This document shows positions 17,194 to 24,345 of a stretch of DNA of 28,612 nt, piece by piece (the stretch's first letter is position 1; each line of letters starts with the position of its first letter). The translations under genes and the position numbers were made by a program. Under the pieces are notes generated by a model. It was not told where the DNA came from, did no database searches, and saw only the letters and a program-made list of their open reading frames with translations. The DNA comes from Actinomycetes bacterium (GTDB lineage Bacteria; Actinomycetota; Acidimicrobiia; Acidimicrobiales; RAAP-2), in the NCBI GenBank assembly GCA_021841725.1, contig JAKCEC010000001.1, forward strand, positions 1-28,612. The letters run 5' to 3'.

Positions 17194-17199
17194 AGCCTA
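17194..17199 (-). promoter_or_regulatory. Candidate -10 box for tig-clpP
   Basis: TAGGCT on the minus strand ends nine bases before the tig ATG, in the 43-base gap after the upstream gene. The expected start point falls within about three bases of the ATG, that is, a near-leaderless mRNA. Confidence 0.4.
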
Positions 17200-17227
17200 C
17201 CGCTACCAGCGTTCCCCCACGCTGCGG

Positions 17228-18040
17228 CTAGGGCGTCACGTTGAGCGAATCGGCGAATCGCAGGGCCACCTCACGGTCGCCACGAACGTGAGTAGCGGAA
17301 GCCCGAAGGAGGGCCTCCGCGTTGATGCGACCGGCCATGGAACGCCAGAAGATCGCCACGGCCGTGGTCATCTCCACTAGGGGCGTGACGTCGGTGGACG
17401 CCACGGCGACTCCTCGTCCCTCCCGCACGGTCACTTGGATACTTCGCCCCAGCCGGCCCACCAGGTTGACGCGCAAGACCCCTCCCTCGGGGGCCGCACT
17501 GCGCGCGGCCCACACGTAGGGCAGGGCCGCCTCGTAGCGATTGACCACAATCTCCTCGCCCAGACCGTGATCGTCCGTCGGCTCTAACAGAGCGTCGTAG
17601 ATGTCTTGTAAATGAATCCAGCTGTCGATGACGCGAGTCTCTTGGACATAGTGCATCGGCCGCGGTCCGTCCGGGGTCCACGTCGGGTTCGCCCACTCCT
17701 CGTCACCCAGTCGACGCAGTCGCGCGAGCGACAGTCGCGTCGCGTCGCGGAAATCCGTCACCACCTCCCTCGCCGCGAGGTGGCGACGACTGGCCACGAA
17801 CGCTTCGTTCATCTCGCCCAGGCGATTCCTCACGTAGACGGGCCACGGGCCCGTCACGTCGGGCACCGCAGAGCCATTGAGGAACAGTTCCGTGCCGGTG
17901 AGGTGATTGACGACATCGCGAATACTCCACCCGGGACAGGCGCTCAAGGCGTCGAAATCGCGTTCACTGCGGTGCTCGAGGGTTCGCGCCGTTCGCGACC
18001 ACGTCTCGTCGAGTGCGTCGATAATCCAGTCGTACGCCAT
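17228..18040 (-). CDS. Maleylpyruvate isomerase-family (DinB-like) protein
   Basis: The 270-residue protein resembles the mycothiol-dependent maleylpyruvate isomerase family of Actinobacteria, built on a DinB-like four-helix metal-binding domain. The N-terminal segment has the family hallmark LSACPGWSIRDVVNHLTGTE, with a candidate metal-binding His in NHL, and a second His in ETRVIDSWIHLQDI. A C-terminal domain with a beta-rich stretch (RVNLVGRLGRSIQVTV) follows. The ATG at 18040 is chosen because GGGAGGA lies just upstream and homology begins at MAYDWII; the frame opens seven codons earlier. The substrate is unknown, and not all family members use mycothiol. It is a single gene between tig and the tRNA cluster. 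Confidence 0.8.
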   Translation of the reverse strand: MAYDWIIDALDETWSRTARTLEHRSERDFDALSACPGWSIRDVVNHLTGTELFLNGSAVPDVTGPWPVYVRNRLGEMNEAFVASRRHLAAREVVTDFRDATRLSLARLRRLGDEEWANPTWTPDGPRPMHYVQETRVIDSWIHLQDIYDALLEPTDDHGLGEEIVVNRYEAALPYVWAARSAAPEGGVLRVNLVGRLGRSIQVTVREGRGVAVASTDVTPLVEMTTAVAIFWRSMAGRINAEALLRASATHVRGDREVALRFADSLNVTP

Positions 18041-18063
18041 AGTTCCTCCCCCCGCTCTCACTG

Positions 18064-18069
18064 AGACTA
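18064..18069 (-). promoter_or_regulatory. Candidate -10 box for the MDMPI-family gene
   Basis: TAGTCT on the minus strand lies 23 bases before the ATG at 18040, leaving room for the GGGAGGA ribosome-binding site. No -35 box is obvious. Confidence 0.35.
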
Positions 18070-18095
18070 CGAGCCGATGTGTGAAGATGGGTGCG

Positions 18096-18173
18096 CGGGA
18101 AGTAGCGCAGCTTGGTTAGCGCGCCTGGTTTGGGACCAGGAGGCCGCGGGTTCGAATCCCGCCTTCCCGACCA
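18096..18173 (+). tRNA. tRNA-Pro (anticodon TGG)
   Basis: A full cloverleaf can be folded: acceptor CGGGAAG/CTTCCCG, D arm, anticodon stem CCTGG/CCAGG with loop TTTGGGA (anticodon TGG at 18131-18133) and T arm GCGGGTTCGAATCCCGC. CCA is encoded (18171-18173). It reads CCN proline codons. Confidence 0.97.
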
Positions 18174-18279
18174 GATGAGGTCGACCAGTCTCGTCAATGG
18201 GGCGGGTCGGCGCGGGACCGAGTGCGCGACTGGGCGTGGGTCCGGTCGCGACGCACGAACGCAAAGGGCGCGCCGTCGG

Positions 18280-18353
18280 TGCCCCCGGCAGGAGTCGAAC
18301 CCGCAACCTGACGGGTAGAAACCGTCTGCTCTATCCAGTTGAGCTACAGGGGC
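18280..18353 (-). tRNA. tRNA-Arg (anticodon TCT)
   Basis: Acceptor GCCCCTG pairs with CGGGGGC (one T-G pair), the anticodon stem is GACGG/CCGTC with loop TTTCTAC (anticodon TCT), and the T arm is GCGGGTTCGACTCCTGC. The 3' flank reads CCG instead of CCA, so the CCA end is added after transcription. It is the only one of the four tRNAs here on the minus strand and lies head to head with tRNA-His. Confidence 0.96.
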
Positions 18354-18362
18354 TCGCCCCCC

Positions 18363-18368
18363 ATCGTA
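18363..18368 (-). promoter_or_regulatory. Candidate -10 box for tRNA-Arg
   Basis: TACGAT on the minus strand ends nine bases before the 5' end of the mature tRNA-Arg. This would leave a 5' leader of about two or three bases. Confidence 0.3.
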
Positions 18369-18489
18369 CTCAGCGGCCCCGCCGGTTCCGGTGAGGGGAG
18401 CAATCGACTCGGGTGAGGTCCCTGTCGTGCGGTGATCGAGAGTTCGCCCCGCCTCGCGACACCGCGCTGTGCAATACTGGAGAGTCTTG

Positions 18490-18566
18490 GTGGGCGTAGC
18501 TCAGTTGGTTAGAGCGCCAGGTTGTGGTCCTGGAGGCCGCGGGTTCGACCCCCGTCGCTCACCCCA
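18490..18566 (+). tRNA. tRNA-His (anticodon GTG)
   Basis: Acceptor GTGGGCG/CGCTCAC, D arm, anticodon stem CCAGG/CCTGG with loop TTGTGGT (anticodon GTG) and a T arm around GGTTCGACCCCC. The G at 18489 can pair with C73 (18563) as the extra G-1 that marks histidine tRNAs. CCA is encoded (18564-18566). Confidence 0.97.
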
Positions 18567-18570
18567 AGGA

Positions 18571-18609
18571 ACACCCGGTCTCATCGCGAGGCCGGGTGTG
18601 GTGTTTTTT
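18571..18609 (+). terminator. Intrinsic terminator after tRNA-His
   Basis: Arms 18571-18582 and 18588-18599 form a 12-bp stem with a five-base loop, followed by a run of six T residues at 18604-18609. This is a textbook factor-independent terminator five bases after the encoded CCA, and it separates the tRNA-His and tRNA-Lys transcripts. Confidence 0.9.
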
Positions 18610-18642
18610 CCTCCGCGCGCATCGGGACCACTTCGCCGGGCG

Positions 18643-18650
18643 TATAGACT
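18643..18650 (+). promoter_or_regulatory. Candidate -10 box for tRNA-Lys
   Basis: TATAGACT contains both a TATAGA and a TAGACT hexamer. The latter ends six bases before the first base of mature tRNA-Lys, so transcription may start at or next to the mature 5' end. It lies between the tRNA-His terminator and the tRNA. Confidence 0.45.
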
Positions 18651-18656
18651 CGTCTC

Positions 18657-18732
18657 GCGCCGGTAGCTCAATTGGCAGAGCATTTGACTCTTAATCAACA
18701 GGTTCCGGGTTCAAGTCCCGGCCGGCGCACCA
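18657..18732 (+). tRNA. tRNA-Lys (anticodon CTT)
   Basis: Acceptor GCGCCGG/CCGGCGC, D arm GCTCAATTGGCAGAGC, anticodon stem TTTGA/TCAAC (a T/C mismatch at the first pair) with loop CTCTTAA (anticodon CTT), and T arm CCGGGTTCAAGTCCCGG. CCA is encoded (18730-18732). It reads AAG. Confidence 0.96.
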
Positions 18733-18754
18733 GTCTCACAGGCGCACCAGTCTC
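18724..18754 (+). repeat. Tandem copy of the tRNA-Lys 3' end
   Basis: The 14 bases GGCGCACCAGTCTC, which start in the tRNA-Lys acceptor stem and run past the CCA, occur at 18724-18737 and again at 18741-18754, separated by three bases. The second copy is perfect over all 14 bases. Confidence 0.8.
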
Positions 18755-18937
18755 TGTTCTATCTCCTGTTCAGTCTCCGTTGCGGTTCGGTTGCCATCAG
18801 ACGAGATTCGTCGGGGGCCATCGGTGCCCCACCTCGGTGCGTACGTGACGCGGCATCGCGAATGGTGGCCGTTATCAGCGGATCGCGCCGCACGGGGTAG
18901 TGCGGTCCTGCGCGGACCGTCGTCTCGCGCCGTGTGG

Positions 18938-18967
18938 TTAGAAAGCACCGACGCGCGTTACTACGAT
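18938..18967 (+). promoter_or_regulatory. Candidate promoter of the YfhO-like gene
   Basis: TTAGAA (18938-18943), 18 bases, then TACGAT (18962-18967). The expected start point is at the GTG at 18974, which fits a leaderless mRNA and supports that codon as the true start. Confidence 0.4.
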
Positions 18968-18973
18968 GGGCCG

Positions 18974-21334
18974 GTGGCTTCAGGCGTGACATCGTGGATC
19001 GCGGCTCGGCGCGCCTCCGACACCTTTCGTTCCCTGACCCTGATTGTCGCCGCCGTCATCGTGGCCAACGGCGCCTTCATCTTCTTTGGATACGAATCGG
19101 GAGCCATCTGGTGGACCTCCTCCATCGCCGCTCGAGTCTGCGCGTGGTCGTGTGGCATACCGACGGTGGACCCGAACGTCGGCTTCATCACGCAGCCCCT
19201 GGGCCACGTGGCCGCCCTCGACCTGCTGCACGGCCACCTTCCCTGGTGGAACTACTTCGAGGGCATGGGCCAACCCCTCGTCGGTGAAATGCAATCCGCG
19301 GCCCTCTTGCCACTGGTCATCCTCTTCGTCTTCCCCGCCGGACTGCTGCTGTTCCACCTCGCCCTTCAGATCATCGCGGGGGCCAGCACCTACTTTCTCG
19401 TCCGCCGACTCGGGATCGGACCCACGATCGCTACCCTCGCGGGAACCCTCTTCGCGTTAAACGGCACCTTCGCATGGATCGGCAACGCCGCCATCAATCC
19501 CGTCGCCTTCCTTCCGCTGTTGATTCTGGGCATCGAAGTAGCCCTCGACCACGGTCGCACCGCGCGGCGCAACGGGTGGGTACTCTTGGCCGTCGCGGTC
19601 GCACTCTCGATTGTCGCCGGTTTTCCCGAAATGGCCTACCTCGACGGCCTGCTCGCCGGTGGGTGGGCCGTCACCCGACTCTGCGGCGTCGAACGCACGC
19701 GCCGCATTCCCACGGTGGGTCGCCTCGCCCTCGGGGGCGGCGTGGGTCTAGCCCTCGCCCTTCCGGTCCTCACGGCCTTCCTCGACTTCACCCGCAGCGC
19801 CGATATCGGGGCGCACGCCGCCCACGGCCTCAGTGTGGCGAGCACTCCCGTGCGTAGTCTGCCCATCTTGCTCGACCCCTACCTCGGGGGGACTCTCTTC
19901 GGCGGCCCGACGGCGACCCCCAACAACCTGTTGGGATACGTCACGGCGTCGGTCGCGGTCTTCGCCGTGGTCGGATCCTTCGGTCGACGCCTGCGCCCCC
20001 TGCGGTGGTTCCTCGCGGGGTGGGTGGCGGCGGTACTGGCGGGCGTCGTTAACGTCGCGGGACTCCGATTCCTCTGGAACCTGGTACCCGGGATGGGCGC
20101 GGTGGCCTTCGCTCGCTATATCTGGCCCACGCTGGAATTCTCGGTCATCATCTTGGCGGTCCTCGGATTGAGCGACGTCGTGGAGTACGCGGCGCACCGG
20201 CGCAGCGCGCTCTACGCGACGGTGGGCGTCGCCCTCGTCTGCCTCGTCGGCGTGTTCATCGTGGTGCCCCTCGGCGGACACGTCCGCGGTAGCTACGCCG
20301 TGGCGGTGGCCATCCTCATCACCTTGCCGTTCGCGACGCTGGCCGTCGTCGGTTTCGCCCTACGCTTCCTCGAGGGCCGCACTTTCGTCGCACTGGTCAC
20401 GGCGATGATGGTGGTCGAATCCCTCGCGTTCATCGCGGTGCCCAGTTTCCGCAACCCGGTGGACATTCACCTCGCGCCGACGTCACTCAGTTATCTCCAA
20501 GAACACGAAGGCTTGGGGAGATTCCTCTCCCTCGGCGTGCTCAATCCCAATTGGGGGTCGCAGTTCGGTCTCAATGAGATCAACGCGATTGATTTACCTT
20601 CGCCGCAGAATTTCGTCGACTACGTTCACGCTCACCTGGCGCCCTCGCTCAACGACCCGCGCACCTTCGTCCTCCCCTTCACCCCGGCGGTCGAGAACGA
20701 GGTCGCGGCCCACGTCGCGCAGTACGAGGCGCTCGGGGTGGCGTACCTCCTCGTGAAGCCCCAGTCCCTCACGCCGGCGCTCAGCGCCGTCGTCGGAACG
20801 ACCCCCGTCGCGAAGGATTACGAGAGCGATCTCTACGCCCTCCCGCATCCCCAGACCTTCTACTCCACGACTCTGGCGACCTGTGACATCACGGCGTCAC
20901 GGGTCGATCGCGTGGTCGTCGACTGCCCGAGCGCCACCACCCTGACGCGTTTGGAATTGACGATGCCGGGGTGGAGCGCCCGGGTGAACGGTCAACCCGT
21001 CCCCATCACCTCGATCGACGGTTTGACCCAGAGTGTCGCCGTCCCCCCGGGTGTCGCGACCGTCACGTTTACGTTCCTTCCGCCGCACGAGAGGTGGGCG
21101 ATGGCGGTGTTCCTCCTCGCCCTCGTGGGAATTCTGGCGACCCGACGGCCCTGGTCCTGGCGACTCCGCTCCCGGCGACCACGCGCCGGTGACGACCCTG
21201 ACGGCACGGATCCGTCCGAGATACCGGCGCCCCAGGGCGACGCGCTCATCGACACCGGCCAGGGCGAGGGCGTCGTCGCGAGCACCACGTCGTGGAGCGC
21301 TGAACTACATGACCTCGGCGAGGCTGAACAGTAA
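18974..21334 (+). CDS. YfhO-like polytopic membrane protein, possible GT-C glycosyltransferase
   Basis: From the GTG at 18974 this is a 786-residue protein with a dozen or so hydrophobic segments, beginning at about 20-39. The first extracytoplasmic loop holds DPNVGFITQPLG (66-77) and LPWWNYFEGMGQPL (89-102). Such a D/F/P-W loop is typical of YfhO and related GT-C-fold proteins that use polyprenyl-phosphate sugars. A long extracytoplasmic domain lies between the main membrane bundle and one last membrane segment near MAVFLLALVGILA, followed by a polar tail of about 55 residues. The frame opens 61 codons earlier (18791), but that part has no family-like sequence, and a promoter-like pair fits the GTG. 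Donor and acceptor sugars cannot be deduced. It overlaps the convergent DUF2017 gene by 30 bases. Confidence 0.7.
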   Translation: MASGVTSWIAARRASDTFRSLTLIVAAVIVANGAFIFFGYESGAIWWTSSIAARVCAWSCGIPTVDPNVGFITQPLGHVAALDLLHGHLPWWNYFEGMGQPLVGEMQSAALLPLVILFVFPAGLLLFHLALQIIAGASTYFLVRRLGIGPTIATLAGTLFALNGTFAWIGNAAINPVAFLPLLILGIEVALDHGRTARRNGWVLLAVAVALSIVAGFPEMAYLDGLLAGGWAVTRLCGVERTRRIPTVGRLALGGGVGLALALPVLTAFLDFTRSADIGAHAAHGLSVASTPVRSLPILLDPYLGGTLFGGPTATPNNLLGYVTASVAVFAVVGSFGRRLRPLRWFLAGWVAAVLAGVVNVAGLRFLWNLVPGMGAVAFARYIWPTLEFSVIILAVLGLSDVVEYAAHRRSALYATVGVALVCLVGVFIVVPLGGHVRGSYAVAVAILITLPFATLAVVGFALRFLEGRTFVALVTAMMVVESLAFIAVPSFRNPVDIHLAPTSLSYLQEHEGLGRFLSLGVLNPNWGSQFGLNEINAIDLPSPQNFVDYVHAHLAPSLNDPRTFVLPFTPAVENEVAAHVAQYEALGVAYLLVKPQSLTPALSAVVGTTPVAKDYESDLYALPHPQTFYSTTLATCDITASRVDRVVVDCPSATTLTRLELTMPGWSARVNGQPVPITSIDGLTQSVAVPPGVATVTFTFLPPHERWAMAVFLLALVGILATRRPWSWRLRSRRPRAGDDPDGTDPSEIPAPQGDALIDTGQGEGVVASTTSWSAELHDLGEAEQ

Positions 21335-21736
21335 CATCTGCAACGTCTCGATATAGGTGCGGACGTCCTCGTCGGCCTGGTTCAGGCGCTCGGTGCTCAT
21401 GATGCCCTTGGCGGTGATTACCGCGCGCAGCGCCACCTGCAGGGTACACAGCCACGCCCAGGCCTCGGCGTCGTTCAAAAATTCTTCGCCGAGCGTGGCG
21501 ACGGCGAGTTCCACGTGCGACGTAATTTCGTGTTGACGGTTCAGAGTAGCCAAGGGGTCGTCGACGTCACGACCGGGGTTAATCGGCGAATTCAAACTCG
21601 CGTGCCACTCGTGGTCGGCGTCACTCTCCGCCGCGAGGACGTGACCGAAGGCCTCACGGGCCAGCGCGCGTCCCGCGTCGTTCAGTCGGACCTCGATGCG
21701 CCCGTCACGTCGACGAACGAAGAGTCGACTGGCCAT
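21305..21736 (-). CDS. DUF2017 family protein
   Basis: A 143-residue, mostly helical, acidic soluble protein without signal peptide or membrane segment. It matches by overall pattern the DUF2017 family, which lies beside clpS in many Actinobacteria. Recognisable features are FVRRRDGRIEVRLND at the start and a C-terminal helical part with LGEEFLNDAEAWAWLCTLQVALRAVI. Its ATG overlaps the clpS stop by one base, so the two are translated together. The function is unknown; the pairing suggests a role linked to ClpS or N-degron turnover (inference). Its 3' end overlaps the YfhO-like gene. Confidence 0.75.
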   Translation of the reverse strand: MASRLFVRRRDGRIEVRLNDAGRALAREAFGHVLAAESDADHEWHASLNSPINPGRDVDDPLATLNRQHEITSHVELAVATLGEEFLNDAEAWAWLCTLQVALRAVITAKGIMSTERLNQADEDVRTYIETLQMLLFSLAEVM

Positions 21737-22038
21737 CAGCTGTCTTGCTCAATCGTGGCAAGAAGCCCGGCGACCTGGAGTTTCACACAATAGCCCTGCG
21801 CCCGCTCGAGGGGGCCCGACCACACGATGGCGCGGCCCTGGTGGTGCACAGTGAGCATCAACTGAGTCGCCTTATTGTTGGGGTAGCCGAAGACCTTGCG
21901 GAAAACGACGACGACGACCGACATCGGGGTCACGGGATCGTCCCACACCACCACGTTCCAGGGCCGCTCCGTGAGGGTCGTGGTCTGTGAGGCGACCTGG
22001 GTCTCATCCGAGACGCGAAGGGGCTTCACCGAGGGCAC
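21736..22038 (-). CDS. clpS: Clp adaptor protein ClpS
   Basis: ClpS delivers proteins with destabilising N-terminal residues to a ClpAP/ClpCP protease. The 100-residue protein has the family core PWNVVVWDDPVTPMS (26-40), VFRKVFGYPNNKATQLMLTVHHQGRAIV with the His pair at 65-66, and GLLATIE at the end. The Asp-Asp pair (33-34), Met39 and the histidine outline the N-degron pocket. The Asn that precedes Asp-Asp in E. coli is Trp here, as is usual in actinobacterial ClpS. The start is GTG without a clear Shine-Dalgarno. The ATPase partner (probably ClpC) is not in the window. Confidence 0.94.
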   Translation of the reverse strand: MPSVKPLRVSDETQVASQTTTLTERPWNVVVWDDPVTPMSVVVVVFRKVFGYPNNKATQLMLTVHHQGRAIVWSGPLERAQGYCVKLQVAGLLATIEQDS

Positions 22039-22100
22039 GGAGCCATTTTCTCAGACATTGGTGGGGGCACCACCCCGGGGCCGTCCACCACGCCCACGTC

Positions 22101-23015
22101 CTAGGGCTCGAGACGACGGAGTCGCCACGAACCGGCCCAGTGCTGTCCCGGCTCCAGAACGATGACGTCCTTGCCCGAACGCAGCGCCTCGGGCGGGCAC
22201 GTCATGGGCTCGACACCGATGGACGTGCGTCGCCGCCCCGGCGGCAACTGGTCACCGGTGTAGACCTGGAGGTAGGGGAAAGTACGGTCAACCTGGAGTT
22301 CCACCATCGCCCCGTGACGGTCACGGAGTTGGACGGTCGACAGACCCGTGTCGTCACGCACCAGTTCGGTGTAGGTGACGTTTAGTTCGTGCCCGTTAAC
22401 GGACTTAGCGACGCTGAAATCGACCGCGTGTCCCGCGACGGGCAAAATCTCCCCCGTCGGCAGTAACCGTTCGTTCGCGGCGACGAACGCGCGAGCGGGT
22501 ACTTCGAGCTCGGCCCCATCAATCGTCGTCGTCGTCACCGCCAGGTAGGGGTGGAATCCCACGCCCACCGGGATCGGCACGTCGTCGCGGTTGGTCACCG
22601 TCGCCGTCACGGTCAGCCCGAGCGACCCGAGATGGTACGCCACGGCGATCTCGCTGGCGAAGGGGTACTCCGGCGATGGGTGCAAGAGGAGTGAGAGCAC
22701 GCAACGATTTTGATTGACCATCTCGATCTCGAAGGGCCGCCAGCGCACTAGACCGTGGATCGCGGTTGCGGTCGCATGGTCGTCCACCGAGGGAACCGCC
22801 GTTCGTCCCGAAAAGCTCCAGGCCTCGGGGGCGAGGCGGTTGGGCCAGGGGTACATGATCTGGCCGTGCGCCCCGTCGGGCAACTCGTCCGCGGCGAAAC
22901 CTTCGATGACGGGCACCCCGCCCTTGACGAACGTGCGCAGCGTGGCACCCACCTGGGTGATCACCGCACGCTGGTCACCGTGGGCAATCGCGATCTGTTC
23001 ACCGGAGGGAAGCAC
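22101..23015 (-). CDS. Aldose 1-epimerase family protein
   Basis: The 304-residue protein has the galactose mutarotase-like beta-sandwich pattern: NRLAPEAWSF, His87 in AIHGLVRW, the catalytic-type His155 in GVGFHPYL and Glu269 in IGVEPMTCPPEAL. These correspond to the acid/base pair that opens and closes the sugar ring. It is closer to the broad aldose-epimerase family than to classical GalM, so the sugar is uncertain. The start is GTG at 23015, with AAAGGAAAGG a few bases upstream. It is divergent from surE across 56 bases. Confidence 0.88.
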   Translation of the reverse strand: MLPSGEQIAIAHGDQRAVITQVGATLRTFVKGGVPVIEGFAADELPDGAHGQIMYPWPNRLAPEAWSFSGRTAVPSVDDHATATAIHGLVRWRPFEIEMVNQNRCVLSLLLHPSPEYPFASEIAVAYHLGSLGLTVTATVTNRDDVPIPVGVGFHPYLAVTTTTIDGAELEVPARAFVAANERLLPTGEILPVAGHAVDFSVAKSVNGHELNVTYTELVRDDTGLSTVQLRDRHGAMVELQVDRTFPYLQVYTGDQLPPGRRRTSIGVEPMTCPPEALRSGKDVIVLEPGQHWAGSWRLRRLEP

Positions 23016-23058
23016 GGGGGCCTTTCCTTTTGTTCACTGCTGAGTAACTTACGACAGA

Positions 23059-23064
23059 TAGCGT
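23059..23064 (+). promoter_or_regulatory. Candidate -10 box for surE
   Basis: TAGCGT ends seven bases before the ATG at 23072. Transcription from it would begin at the ATG itself, which supports that start over the GTG at 23063. Confidence 0.4.
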
Positions 23065-23071
23065 GACCAGT

Positions 23072-23917
23072 ATGAAAATTCTGTTAACCAATGACGACGG
23101 CGTCATGGCCCCGGGAATCGCCGCCCTGGCGCGCGCGGTGTCCACCTGGATCGAGGCCTGTCCCGCGGGAGAGGAGCGTGAGGCGCTCATCGTGGCGCCG
23201 GATCGCAACTATTCGGGCATGTCCTCAGCGGTCGGCGACGTCTTCGACTACCCCACCGTGCGCTACGAGCGTCACCACATTGCCGGTGCCGACAACATCG
23301 CGACCTACGGCCTCGAGGCGCCCCCCGCCCTCTGCGCGATCCTCGGCGCGCTCGGCTCCTTCGGCCTCAAACCCGACCTCGTCATCTCCGGAATCAACGC
23401 CGGGGCCAACGTCGGACGCAGCGTCCTTCATTCGGGGACCGTGGGGGCCGTCCTGTCCGCGGCCCAACTCGGCCTCTCGGGATTGGCGGTGTCGGTGCAG
23501 TGGGGCGACGACGTCCACTACGACGTCGCGGCCCGACTCGCCATCGAAGTACTCGACGAACTCTTCCGAGCCCCCTCGCGCACGCTCCTCAACCTCAACG
23601 TGCCCAACGTCCGGCGCGAACACTTACTCGGCGTACGACGAGCGCGCATCTCGACCGCCGAGGTGGTGATGGCGGCGGGTCCCGACGCCGGGGGCGAGCC
23701 CCTGGCCGACAAGGGCGAGCTACCCCTGCTGCTCGGCGCCGCGTCGCCGAGCATCGGTGACGTGAGCGACGAGGACGCCAACGACGACGGCGCGTTGATC
23801 GTGGCGGGCTACGCGACGTTGACGCCCATCGTGGGTCCCCACGAGAACACCGACACGGCACTCGACGACGTGATCCACACCGCGCTGGGCGTCATCTCGC
23901 GCCACCTGGCCGGTTAG
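23072..23917 (+). CDS. surE: 5'/3'-nucleotidase SurE
   Basis: SurE is a divalent-metal nucleotidase (and exopolyphosphatase in some species) linked to stress survival. From the ATG at 23072 the protein has 281 residues. It starts with the metal-binding MKILLTNDDG (Asp8, Asp9), then VAPDRNYSGMSSAV with the phosphate-binding Ser, PDLVISGINAGANVGRSVLHSGTVGAVLSAA, and a C-terminal dimerisation region. A GTG three codons upstream is possible, but the family usually begins at MKIL/MRIL. The sequence ends in a four-base overlap with arfB on the other strand. Confidence 0.95.
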   Translation: MKILLTNDDGVMAPGIAALARAVSTWIEACPAGEEREALIVAPDRNYSGMSSAVGDVFDYPTVRYERHHIAGADNIATYGLEAPPALCAILGALGSFGLKPDLVISGINAGANVGRSVLHSGTVGAVLSAAQLGLSGLAVSVQWGDDVHYDVAARLAIEVLDELFRAPSRTLLNLNVPNVRREHLLGVRRARISTAEVVMAAGPDAGGEPLADKGELPLLLGAASPSIGDVSDEDANDDGALIVAGYATLTPIVGPHENTDTALDDVIHTALGVISRHLAG

Positions 23918-24345
23918 TCCCCCACGTCGCGTCGTGATTCTTTAATCCGCGACCGCGCCTTCTTCTCCTCGACGCGCCGCGTCTGGGCCGCGCGGGTCGG
24001 GCGCGTGGGTCGACGAGGGACGGGGCGCAGCAGTCCGGCGTGCAACTTGTGGGCGAGGGCCGCGAGCGCGGCCTCACGGTTGGCCGTCTGGGAACGAAAG
24101 CGCGACGAGCTCGCACGGACCTCGCGACCGACCCGATCCAGGAGCATCTCGCGATCCGCCTCGTTGAGCACCCGCGAGGCGGCGACGTCGAAACTGGCGA
24201 CGACCTTGGTCAGGGACCGGTTGGCGTGTTGGCCGCCCGGACCCCCCGACGTCGTGACGCGAAGGGTGATCTCCGCGGCGGGGATGACCAGTCGCGCGCG
24301 CAGGTGCAGCGAGCCGTCGGCGTTCACCCGCACGACGCCCACCAT
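23914..24345 (-). CDS. arfB: Alternative ribosome-rescue factor / peptidyl-tRNA hydrolase ArfB
   Basis: ArfB (YaeJ type) frees ribosomes stalled on truncated mRNA by hydrolysing peptidyl-tRNA. From the ATG at 24345 it is 143 residues, the normal size. It has the release-factor domain around RVTTSGGPGGQHANRSLTKV with the catalytic GGQ at 37-39, no codon-recognition domain, and a strongly basic C-terminal tail (TRAAQTRRVEEKKARSRIKESRR) that would enter the empty mRNA channel. The open frame continues 45 codons upstream into the thioesterase gene without homology. The ATG overlaps the thioesterase stop by one base, so the two are coupled. Confidence 0.92.
   Translation of the reverse strand: MVGVVRVNADGSLHLRARLVIPAAEITLRVTTSGGPGGQHANRSLTKVVASFDVAASRVLNEADREMLLDRVGREVRASSSRFRSQTANREAALAALAHKLHAGLLRPVPRRPTRPTRAAQTRRVEEKKARSRIKESRRDVGD

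Noticed and set aside
18096..18974. Genomic island or prophage next to the tRNA cluster
   Set aside because: There is no integrase, transposase or phage-like gene nearby; only a short duplication at the tRNA-Lys end is seen.
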